Positions 23,997 through 33,486 of a stretch of 64,000 bases of DNA are shown here, piece by piece. This stretch comes from Phaseolus vulgaris. Taxonomy: Eukaryota; Streptophyta; Magnoliopsida; Fabales; Fabaceae. The stretch covers positions 23,673,366 through 23,737,365 of the forward strand of contig NC_023758.2 of assembly GCF_000499845.2 (NCBI RefSeq), given 5' to 3'. Positions within the stretch are counted from its first letter, which is position 1. Every line of letters begins with the position of its first letter. The position numbers and the translations under genes were made by a program. Below the pieces are notes generated by a model. That model saw only the letters and a program-made list of their open reading frames with translations, was not told the DNA's origin and did no database searches.

Positions 23997-26027
23997 ATGT
24001 ATATGGATTCCTGGTATTCTGGTGGAAGTTCTTCGAACACTAAGAAAGAACCTATTATCAGAGATATGGTTCATGAATTCAGTGAAGATGATGAACAAGA
24101 GGAGTACATTACGGAGGAACAAACCTTCCCAACTTCATCCAACGACAATGTTCAATCATTTAGTCGTACAACCCACAATATACATTTTGACCTTTCGAAA
24201 GGCACGTCTTTCAAATCAAAGGAGTCAACTTTGAATGCAATCAAACAATACCACATTGCTTAGGGTTACAACTTTATGGTGGTGGAATCAAAGCCGAATA
24301 AATATACTGCACGTTGCATTCATTACAACAACGGTTGCCAATGGCGCATCCGAGCCTCTTTTACAAAAATTCAACAACAATGGGAAATCAAAAAAATTTA
24401 AGCTTCTCACACCTGTTTAAACACATATGTTCAGTTGATCAAAAAAATTTAGATTCAAGCCAAATAGCATCCTTCGTCGTTAACTCCGTCAAAGCGAATC
24501 CATCCATTCCGATAAAAACTATAATTATGGAAATAAAGAATCGACTTGGTTATTTGGTGACGTATAAAAAAACAACGGTAGCCAAACAAAAGGCTCTTGC
24601 AATGGAGTTCGGTGATTGGGACGAATCATATAATCATCTTCCAAGGTGGTTGCAAGTTGTACAAGACAGTGTCCCTGGAACTGTAGTGCAATATATTACT
24701 CGTCCGTATGTTGTTGATGGTGTTCAAGATGAATCTAATTACATCTTAGAACGTGTGTTCTGGTCGTTCAAGCCATGCATTGAAGGGTTCAAATATTGCA
24801 AACCCATAGTTCAAGTTGATGGCCAATTCTTGACTGGAAAATATCACGACACTTTATTGACTGCCATCGGTCAAGATGGGAATCAGAACATTTTTCCGTT
24901 AGCTTTCGCCATTGTTGAAGGTGAAACAAAGGAAGTCCTTATATGGTTTTTCCAATTGTTACAAGCATATGTCACACCTCAGTCAAATTTATGCATGACT
25001 ACGGATAGAGGAACAACAATATTATCAACATTACAATCTCCAAAAGTTGTTTCCGAAGAAGATGGTTTAACCTTAGTGTATTGCATACGTCATATAACAT
25101 CCAATTTCAATAAGAGGTTTAAAAATGTTGACTTAAAGCGGAAACTAATCAACATGGGTAAACATTTCTTAACTTCAATCACACACTTCAAACATTTCAC
25201 AACATTTTCTGTTAATATCTTTTTTGAAATTGTTACAGGTTATGAAATGAAGCAGCTAACTCTACAAGCAAAGTTATCGGCTATGCAAGCAGAATTTCCA
25301 CAGGCAGTCTCTTAGATTGATCAAATACCATTGGAAAAATGGACACAAGCCTATGACGGGGGCAAGAGGTACGAGCACATGACAACAAATCTTGCTGAAA
25401 GCATCAACTCCGTTTTGAAAGGGGCCCGATCCTTACCGATTTGTGCATCAACTCCGTGTTGAACAAGCGACCAAAATACAATGCATGTTGCGAGTCGAAC
25501 ATAAATTCCCAGAAGATATAGTCGCTCTGCCACGAAAGAATGAAGCACAATCTGCTATGTGTCATGTGCAAAGATATGACCGAGAAAATTCAATCTTTGA
25601 CGTAGAAGATATGCTGACTATCGAACATCGACTCTACCCAATGACATACACAGTTAAATTAAATGAATGGTGGTGTGATTGTGGGGAATTTCAAGCTATA
25701 CATCTGCCTTGTCCACATGTAATTATTGTTTGCTCATTTTGTCATTTACAGGTAACAACATTTGTGGCCCCAATATACCGTCTGCACAATATTTTAAAGG
25801 CTTATGAGGTCCAATTTAATCCAGTTTGAAATCAGGATTATTGATTTACTTACACGGGACCAAATTTCTTACCTGACCCCATCATGTGTCGACATAAATC
25901 AGGAAGACCTAACACTCAACACATTCGTAATGAAATGGATGATTCAATTCCAAATAAGTCAAAAATATGTTCATATTGTAGAACTGAAGGTCACAATAGA
26001 AGCAATTGTCCGCACATACAAACTTAA
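23997..26027 (+). pseudogene. MuDR-family (MULE) transposase, decayed
   Basis: Domains appear in the usual order. An acidic N-terminus precedes a MuDR DNA-binding domain at about 24200-24410 (GYNFMVVESKPNKYTARC, NGCQWRIRASFTKI). The MULE catalytic core follows (24590-25310) with IVQVDGQFLTG holding the first D and CMTTDRGT the second. Then come a SWIM zinc finger (25665-25720, WWCDCGEFQAIHLPCPH) and a terminal CCHC knuckle (CSYCRTEGHNRSNCPH, ending at 26027). A GT-AG intron of 81 bp fits at 25158-25238 and restores NMG-YEM across the junction. The frame is broken by TAG stops near 24262 and 25315, a frame change near 24400 and another near 25435. The enzyme would bind the TIRs and catalyse cut-and-paste transposition; this copy cannot. 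It reads outward, opposite to the PMD gene. Confidence 0.9.
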
Positions 26028-26138
26028 TAATAAAATTCAATTCAAGTTTGATTATTAATTTTCTCATTTTCTTTATCTATGTATTTATTCATTCATAACA
26101 CTCTTAGAACATTCATTTTCTTTAGCTATGTATTTATT

Positions 26139-26423
26139 CATTCGATTCAAACATGATCCATAAACGATTATTCATTTTTTGTTCCTTAAAACTAACGCTC
26201 CTAGAAAGTTATGTATCATATTAATTTTTAACATTACATAACTTACTACCTAATATATAAACAATAAAATTTAAAAATAAAATAAAATAATGACGTGGCA
26301 GAAGTCGTGCCAAGTTGACACGACTTCGGTATGACATGACAGAGTCGTGTCAAATTGGGACGAGTTGTGCATATGAAGTCGTGCCATATTAACACAACTT
26401 ACCCAAATTTGTAATATTTTTTA
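26139..26423 (-). repeat. Right terminal inverted repeat of the MULE, inner part
   Basis: Pairs with 13830-14085 in inverse orientation. The pairing continues after the MITE insertion at 27330-27405. A short duplication of 'ttctttaNctatgtatttattcattc' precedes it at 26083 and 26118. Confidence 0.75.
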
Positions 26424-26795
26424 GATTTAATTATCTCATTCGTCCCTATATTTAGGGTCAATATTCAATTTGGTACCGTGGTTTTTAAAAAAATCAATTT
26501 GGTCCCTATGTTTTTTAAAATGTATCCAAATTGGTCATTTCCGTTAAGTCCCTCCTAACAGCGTCAGTTCTTGCTTACGTGGCAGAGAGAGAATGTCTAT
26601 GTGGCGGAGAGAGTGTTTATATAGAGAGAGTGTGTTTATGTGGAGAGAGAGTATTTATGTGGAGAGAGATGTGAAATTAAGAGTTATTATTATTATTATT
26701 ATTAATATTGTTATTATTATTATTATAGTTATTATTATTACTATTATTATTATTACTATTATTATTATTATTATTATTAATGTTATTATTATTAC

Positions 26796-26826
<31 letters not shown>

Positions 26827-27329
26827 GTTGCTGCTGTTATTATTATTAATAATAATAAAAATAATAATAAAAATAGTAATAATAATAATAATATTAATAA
26901 AAATAATATTAATATTAAGAATAATAATAAAAATACTATTAATATGAATATTAAGAAAAATAATATTAATATTAAGAAAAATAATATTAATATTAATATT
27001 AAGAAAAATAATATTAATATTATTATTAAGAAAAATAATATTAATATTATTATTAAGAAAAATAATATTAATAATAATAATAATAGTAATAATTATAATA
27101 TTAATATTAAGAAAATTAATATTAATATTAAGAATAATAATATTAATATTATTATTCTCTCACATAAACACCCTTTCGCCACTTAAGCAATACCTAAGGT
27201 GAAACTTAACGGAAAGAACCAATTTGAATACATTTTAAAAAATATAGAGATCAAATTAATTTTTTTAAAAACCATAGTACCAAATTGAATATTGACTCAA
27301 AATATAAGGACGAATAAGGTAATTAAATC
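26424..27329. mobile_element. MULE-type MITE with 9-bp target duplication
   Basis: A 906-bp insertion bounded by the exact 9-bp duplication TATTTTTTA (26415-26423 and 27330-27338). Its ends are inverted repeats of roughly 130 bp: GATTTAATTA at the left and TAATTAAATC at the right, followed inward by cattcgtccctata, aatattcaatttggta and aatttggtc-type blocks. No coding capacity exists; the long frame through it is a trinucleotide repeat. The 9-bp duplication points to Mutator-type transposition. Confidence 0.88.
26680..27155. repeat. ATT/AAT microsatellite with derived minisatellite
   Basis: The left half is (TTA)n with scattered substitutions up to about 26840. After a short 'gttgctgctg' interruption it switches to (AAT)n, and then to a repeated 'aagaaaaataatattaat' unit of about 18-33 bp. 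It lies wholly inside the MITE. Confidence 0.85.
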
Positions 27330-27405
27330 TATTTTTTAAACGGATCATTTTGGAAAAAAGAAAAAAAATAACCCCAGGTTGGTAAAAAAACCCTGAATTT
27401 GATTT
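27330..27405 (-). repeat. Right terminal inverted repeat of the MULE, outer part
   Basis: It continues the pairing with the left end (AACGGATCATTTTGG against CCAAAATGGAGTCCGTT at 13780-13796) and then CCCTGAATTTGA. The outer boundary is approximate. Confidence 0.65.
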
Positions 27406-28470
27406 GGTCAAAAAAGTGAACCAGCAGAATTAATGCACCAAATTTTAGCTTTTAACTGCTCGCCAATTTAACAATTTCTCTCTCCTATCAATTTGATCAA
27501 AACCGTGACTACTGCACTTTTTGCTTCACTTTTCAATCAACCTGGAACACCATTTTGTTTTCAATTGATTTGCCAATTCCAGCCAGCACTATATTGGAAT
27601 TGAAATTGAAAGTTGCACCAAAACAACTAATTTCACAAGTATTAATTTAGAATGGTAATCTGTTTTCAGATTCAACAAACACCAGTAGCTTCGGATCACA
27701 AGCAAATTTCAGATTTTCAAATCAAATTGCAATTCATTTTTTCTGCATATGGAAACCATGCTCCAATTTCACCGTTTTAATTTGCCATGTAAGTCAACTA
27801 ACTATTGAAAAGCATTTTCCAGATTCACCAAATTTCACGTAAATAAACTGCACCTCAATTCCAAACAACAAATTCAATTTGCAAATCACCAGATTAAATT
27901 TCAACTAGCGCAAGAAGAAAATACTGCACTGAATCTCAGCAGGTTTGTATGTCCAGCAGCGGCTTAGACTTTGCTGCAGCTTCAAACAAAATTTGCACAG
28001 AAACTTACATGGCAGATTAGCTACTGCTTTTAGTTTTCAAACAGCACAAGAAATACTGCACCACTGCACCAGCTAATTCGGCTAAAATCTGCAGTAGAAC
28101 TTTGTACCAAGGTTCATAAAATAGCAATCAATTTCATTACTGGTCCAAAGTTTTGGATGAATCATTTTCACAAACACTTTATCTGCTTGTTCTGAAAATT
28201 GTATGGCATTGAATTTCCAGTGAAACAACAACGAACAATTCGACTAGATTTCGCACCAACCACAGATTCAAATTCGTGCAACATGTTTTCAGAAAACCAA
28301 AATCGCGCCAAAATCTGTAAAAGATGAACGGATTTTCAAGATCTGTTTCAAATTTACAAACAGAACAAATTCTGCTATTCGCACCACTGGAATTGCTCTT
28401 TGCACTCAACAAATATTTCGGAAAATTTTCGAAAACGAGTTTTGGAGAAGATGACAATGGAAACGTATTT
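27406..28470 (-). repeat. Probable continuation of the gypsy leader split by the MULE
   Basis: It shares the style and short phrases (caccaaatt-tag, gcagtgcag, tgcactgaatct) of 13440-13690 and of 240-700 in inverse orientation. The sequence would read straight on from 13690 if the MULE were removed. This is an inference from word content; no long exact match was found by eye. Confidence 0.35.
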
Positions 28471-30090
28471 AAAAATGATAATAATCTAGTAGTAATTTAA
28501 GAACTAAAAAATGAAAATAAAAAAAATACTAAGAGTTATAATTTATGTGATTCTTTTTTAAGTTCAACTAATTTGGTTTATGACAAATTTAAACTAAACA
28601 TGATTATAGACAAAATATTTATGATTATAATCAAAATTACTCAATTATAAAAAAATTTCATAAAATGAATGTAATGAAAATTTAATAAAATTCAAAGCAA
28701 TATACAAATATGAACTCAAAACACTTAAAAGCACATATACAAAAAATTCAAGTAAGAACAATAAATTTGAAAAAAAAATCAAATTCAATCGTGATAATAT
28801 ATTTTTGAATTTCTTATAAAAAATAGTTCATATTAAGGCGAGTGTTAAAAAATATTTTGTAAACCTCTTTTTTGACCCTCAAGAAATAAATTATCTTCTA
28901 AATTTGGAGACTCATCTCAAATATTTCAAGATATGCTTTCTTCTCAATTGAATGAATACGGATATTCTTTCTACTAAGAATAATTAATAATATTTCTAAA
29001 AATTTAAATAAGATTCAATTGAAAATGGACTTCAAATTTAATTAATTCTGTATTTTTTTTATAGTTTTAAAGCACAAATTCACAAAAAAAATAACATTTA
29101 TATTCATAATTTAATTTATATTCTAAAAAATATATTTTTCAATTTTATAAGAACGTTTATAATTAAGTCACAATAATTTTTTTTGATATTGTCATAATTA
29201 ATTTGCTAAATTTTCCAGAAAAACTATTTAAATTCAAATTTTTTTGTATTTTTAATTTTAAAATTTTAGTTTTTATATTTTTATTTAAACTTTTGTCAAT
29301 GTGTTATTTTTTTAAAACTAGAATAAGTTATGCAAGTATCATTTTCAGCTTCAACCCTTAACATATAAGTGAGTTGATTGTCGTTTTATTAAAAAAAAAA
29401 TTAAGGAGATGAATATGTTTAAAAATGAAAAGGTTGTGATTTTCATTTAAATAACTTAACAGGAGATCAAGTATATATTTTAAGATTAAAGTGTCAGTAT
29501 TATTTAGCATCTAGGAAGATAAGTGTAATTTTCTCTTATCTATTTCCATCCAAGTTTATGCGAGTGTTTTGAGTTTTTTTTCCCTTAATTATCTTTTTCG
29601 TTGCTTATTTTATTTTATTCGATCTTCCTATTAACAACAAGTTTAATAAAGTCTTTAATTTTTAAATATGTAACAATTTTTTCATCTAATTAGAAGTAAA
29701 ATCACTACAAAAAAAACAAATATTGATAGTTTTAATTTTTATATATAATTTATAAAAGTAATATCATCAAATTTAATCTATAAAAAGAGTCCTATCCTAT
29801 GGTTACATTTTTAAAAATAAAAATAAAATAATTTGATTGAATATTGTTGAGTTTTTATATCTTTTATTAATAAAAGAATTAAATTTAAAATAAATAAATA
29901 AATAGTAGAAAAAAGGGATTATTTTTTTAATTTTTGTAGTTTTTCAATGATTTTTTTATATGCACTTATACTCTTACAAGTTATTGAAAACCAGTTAAAA
30001 GTGTTTGTTTACAATTTTCAAGTATCTAGAGTAAAAAACAGTGGATGGGAAAAAGGGTTTTGAAAAATGGGGTTGGATGTTGAATGATTT
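28471..30090. other. AT-rich intergenic, no gene seen
   Basis: No coding region is seen. A word CACTACAAAAAAAAC at 29703 resembles a CACTA or hAT-like terminus, but no partner end was found. Confidence 0.4.
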
Positions 30091-30352
30091 AGTTTGGTCT
30101 TAAATGGCCATCATTTAACCTATTTTCACCCACATTGTAATCTACTCTTCCTTGTGATCAACCCTGGCAAAAACAATTGGGTGATAACCAAAGCAGGAGC
30201 AAGAACATGGAGCAACAAAACCCACAAGAAAACACACCCTTCATTACTTCTCCATTTGGTTTCAGCAATAAAATTCAGTTACTATAACAAAAACTGTTGG
30301 CATTCCAATCATCCTCTTTTTCACGTCTTCAAACAACGCTCTAAATATACGC

Positions 30353-30358
30353 CACGTG
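30353..30358. promoter_or_regulatory. G-box (CACGTG) upstream of histone H1
   Basis: CACGTG within GCCACGTGTA, about 100 bp before the TATA box. This is the ABA-response type ACGT core bound by bZIP factors. It is consistent with a stress-inducible H1, but that regulation is inferred. Confidence 0.55.
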
Positions 30359-30411
30359 TATGTTCTAGATATCTCTCCGCCACGCTGGCAATCCTCATAC
30401 CACTCTCTCCA

Positions 30412-30466
30412 CCAATAGCATGCAATATATATCCAGAAGATATTGTCCCCTTCGCTATTTATAAAA
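30412..30466 (+). promoter_or_regulatory. CCAAT and TATA boxes of histone H1
   Basis: CCAAT lies at 30412-30416 and CTATTTATAAAA at 30455-30466, giving a transcription start near 30490-30495 and a 5' leader of about 50 nt before the ATG at 30545. Confidence 0.65.
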
Positions 30467-30544
30467 CGTTCCCGTCGTCATCATAAAAATCTAAAACCGT
30501 GTTAGTTAACTCTTTCCAATTCACTATCTGAATATTCATCGGAG

Positions 30545-31221
30545 ATGTCTGCCGTTAACGAAGAAGCTCCTGCTCCCGTTCTGGAAAAGTCACTGGAGAA
30601 GGTGAAGGCGGCCAAGGAGAAAAAACCTAAGGCTCCTAAAGAGAAGAAGACGAAACAGGCAAAAACTGCTTCACATCCTCCATATTTTCAGGTATTCCTG
30701 CGTTTATCTTTTGTTATTTAATCCCTAAATATACACTTGATTTTGTTTTTTAATTAGATTTTTTGAATTCGTATTGTTTTGTATAGATGATTAAGGAGGC
30801 TTTGGTGGCGCTGAATGAGAAGGGAGGATCGAGCCCATATGCCATAGCGAAGTACATGGAAGAGAAGCACAAGGCGGTGCTCCCGGCGAATTTTAAGAAG
30901 ATTTTAGGTCTGCAATTGAAAAACCAAGCCACTAGAGGAAATCTCGTGAAGATCAAGGCCTCCTACAAGCTTTCTGAAACCACAAAGAAAGATAAGGTGG
31001 AGACAAAGGTGAAGGCTGAGAAAAAAGAATCACGTCCGAAACGTGACAGTAGCGCAACGACCTCTGCGCCGAAGAGCAAGAAGACAACCGAGGCGGTTAA
31101 AAAGGGCGGGAAGAAGGTTGGGGCGAAGAAGAGTAAGAAGGTATCAACTCCTGCGAAGCCTAAACAGCCCAGATCCATTAGGTCTCCTTCCAAGAGGACC
31201 CGGAAGGCTGCAGCGGCCTGA
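30545..31221 (+). CDS. HIS1-3-like: Histone H1, stress-type variant (one intron)
   Basis: Two exons, 30545-30691 and 30787-31221, join across a 95-bp GT-AG intron (30692-30786) to give 193 residues. The N-tail is rich in Lys, Pro and Ala (residues 1-42). The globular linker-histone domain starts at HPPYFQ (44-49) and continues MIKEALVALNEKGGSSPYAI...LQLKNQ to YKLS (about 112). The C-tail is basic with KKGGKKVGAKK and SPSKRTRK patches. It binds linker DNA at the nucleosome dyad in the nucleus. An intron directly after YFQ is common in plant H1 genes. The short length and the YKLSETTKK exit from the globular domain resemble the drought/ABA-inducible H1 class (Arabidopsis HIS1-3); the main H1 variants are longer. 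The ATG is the first in the leader, in a TATA/CCAAT/G-box promoter context. Confidence 0.94.
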
Positions 31222-32888
31222 TGCTTCATATTTTTCTTGTTTCGTGAGAAACCGTTATTACATATGTATAGTAGATAAGAAAAGGTGTGTGTTGGGTATC
31301 TTGCTCCATATGCTTGAGCAAAGTTAAGTTAAGGATAATTTTAAGGATGTATTCTCTGTCCATGGTGATCAAATGGAGATTAGTTTTACTGTTTCAATTA
31401 TTGTTTCCAATGGTTGTTTTGAGCGAATTTTCTTGAACGTGTAAGGTTTTGGTGTGCAGGTTGATTTTTTATGTATTTTTACTGGGCCCTTTACGTGATT
31501 ATTATATTATTGGTGGATTGTGACTGGGCCGGGCATAGTGGTGCACTATGTGAGGTTTGGTCTGATATTTTGTGTGCATAGCCTAAAATGAATCATCTTT
31601 TAATAACATAACTTCCGAACTTGATTGTAGGTTTTGAAAAACATGTAACCCTATTTAACCTTATCTGTGGTTAATTAGTTTGCATATACAAAACAATGAT
31701 CCCTGGAAATAATTTTTATATAAATAACATTAATACTCTATTTGATTCAATTGATGCACTGTTCCTTCCTTAACTTTCAGGAATTTTTTTTAATCAAAAT
31801 CATCAAAAAATCAATTATCAAATTTCTTTTAACATAATCAATTATATAATTAACATAATTAATTATACTTTATATTATAACATATAATCAGTTATATATA
31901 TAGCATATAATCAATTATATAATTAAATATAATAAAATAACATAATATAATAAAAATAAAATACTATTTAAAAAAATAAAACATTAAATATTAAATAAAT
32001 TAAGGTTAATTAAAAAAAATGTTATCTAATAAAAAATAACATTTCTAATAAATCTTTATAATTATTAATTACATATTATTTATTTTTATCAAAATTTATT
32101 TTTAATAACTTTTTTTATGATTAAATAATTTATATTTTTTTTAATTAAGATATTTGATGAATAATATTTTAATTTGAGCAGGTTTAATATACAAATAAGT
32201 AATTTATTTTTTATTTTTAATTAATTTTAATCTTATATTTTTGCTAATTAATTTAATCTTATATTATTATTAATTAATTTTAATCTTATTTTTATTAATT
32301 AATTTTAATCTTATTTTTATTAATTAATTTTTATTTTTATTAATTAATTTTAATCTTATTTTTTATTAATTAATTTTTTAATCTTATATGTTTATTAATT
32401 AATTTTAATCTTATATTTTTATTAATTAATTTTAATCTTATATTTTTATTAATTAATTTTAATCTTATATTTCTAATAATTAGTTTTAATCTTATATTTT
32501 TATTAATTAATTTTAATCTTATATTTTTATTGATTAAGTTTTTTAATTAAACATATTCATCACATATATAAATTTATTATAATTTTTTTAAATTTATAAA
32601 ACAAATGTTCTAGCTATATTTATTTTCTTTCATATTTTATATTTTTTCCGTAATCAGTTATTAGACAATATAAAAAATAATGTTTTAACTATGAATTCAT
32701 TTAGTTATATATTTTATTTAATTATTTTGAATATAAAAATAAATTTATAATTTTGTTTTTTATCAATTAAAAAGTAAAAATTTTAATCACATCTATCACT
32801 CACAAACTTTTATAAATTATTATTTTTTATTTTCATTTTATTTACTAGTGTAAAATAGATTTTTTATAATGATTCTTATGATGGTTTT
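31222..32888. other. H1 3' region and AT-rich intergenic
   Basis: 31222-31450 is the probable H1 3' untranslated region. From 31780 the DNA becomes extremely AT-rich, with taatcaattatata-type words and the minisatellite listed separately. No gene is seen. Confidence 0.5.
32211..32535. repeat. 27-30 bp AT-rich minisatellite
   Basis: About twelve imperfect copies of a unit close to TTAATTAATTTTAATCTTAT plus a short run of T and A. Copies vary mainly in the length of the T run. Confidence 0.8.
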
Positions 32889-33261
32889 TGTTCTTATAAA
32901 AGAGTCGATGACTCTTAATTAAGCTATGACATAATCTTCACGGGTTGATCTCTCGTATTGGGCTTTTGGGTTTGGGCTCTCGGCTTCTTTTCTCACAGAC
33001 GTTGCTCTCCAGGTTGGGCTTTCGGCTTCTCCTCTCACAGATGTTGCTCTCCAGGTTGGGCTTTCGACTTCTCCTCTCACAGATGGGTGTGTGTACCTGC
33101 AAGGGCGCTCCGATGCCAAAGTCAGAAATAGTTTATGCATTCATCAGATAAAATTCACTCTTACTTACCTCATGGGTTGATCCTCTATTTATAAGGCTCT
33201 CTTATTGGGCTTATAATTTATTTGGGTCTTTCTGCACCACTTATTATTTTAAACACACTCA
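32889..33261 (-). repeat. LTR-like copy 1 of the Tat-lineage element
   Basis: Direct repeat of 48299-48679, starting TGTTCTTATAAAAG and ending in CACTCA. It contains three tandem copies of a 'cacagaNgttgctctccaggttgggctttcggcttctcctct' type unit and a conserved 'tttatgcattcatcagata' block. Relative to the minus-strand element at 43370-48298 it could be the 3' LTR. However, no polypurine tract adjoins it and no target duplication is seen, so it may instead be a solo LTR. Confidence 0.6.
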
Positions 33262-33411
33262 ATAAAAATGTGTCAGAGAAAATCTCGTTTTGCGTGTTTT
33301 TTCTTGATCGAAACAAATGACTTGATGTGAACAATTTACCCAACCGTTAGATGCAAAGTATTTTAATGGTTTAAAATGTTGTGACGTTTCAAACTTAGGG
33401 TTTTATTCCAT

Positions 33412-33420
33412 TATAAATAT
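33412..33420 (+). promoter_or_regulatory. Possible TATA box upstream of the PF04195 pseudogene
   Basis: TATAAATAT lies 75 bp upstream of the ATG at 33487, after a TTAGGGTTTTATTCC stretch. Spacing suits a short leader. Confidence 0.4.
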
Positions 33421-33486
33421 CTCACTTTATTTGTTGCTTTTGGTGTTATCTTATCTTGTTATTTTCGGAAAGGTTTGAAAGGTATA

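Larger units (their letters stand above)
13738..27405. mobile_element. Mutator-like element (MULE) carrying PMD and MuDR genes, with nested insertions
   Basis: The left end (13738-14085) and the right end (26139-26423 continued at 27330-27405) are long inverted repeats that match almost throughout by eye. Near the outer ends the words CCGTTTAAAAAA and AAAACGGA-type inverses correspond, and further in TTTATATATTAGGTAGCAAG pairs with its inverse at about 26252. Between them are a minus-strand plant mobile domain pseudogene and a plus-strand MuDR-family transposase pseudogene pointing outward. Subtracting the Copia (2.4 kb), the MITE (0.9 kb) and the LTR-like fragment (about 1 kb) leaves roughly 9 kb. 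MULEs with long TIRs and extra genes are known, and PMD genes are known to ride on plant transposons. Flanks share only TTTGG, so no clean target duplication is left. Confidence 0.82.

Noticed and set aside
26593..27186. 197-codon open frame rich in Ile and Asn
   Set aside because: It is the translation of a trinucleotide ATT/AAT microsatellite inside a MITE, not a gene.
28179..28457. 92-codon minus-strand frame in the region next to the MULE
   Set aside because: It lies in repeat-like leader sequence, with no recognisable domain or supporting signals.
30094..30486. 130-codon plus-strand frame upstream of H1
   Set aside because: It overlaps the H1 promoter (G-box, CCAAT, TATA), begins at a non-ATG codon and shows no domain.
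32919..33151. Open frames in the LTR-like copies (also at 48264-48594)
   Set aside because: They come from a short tandem unit inside an LTR and repeat the same peptide; no coding role is supported.
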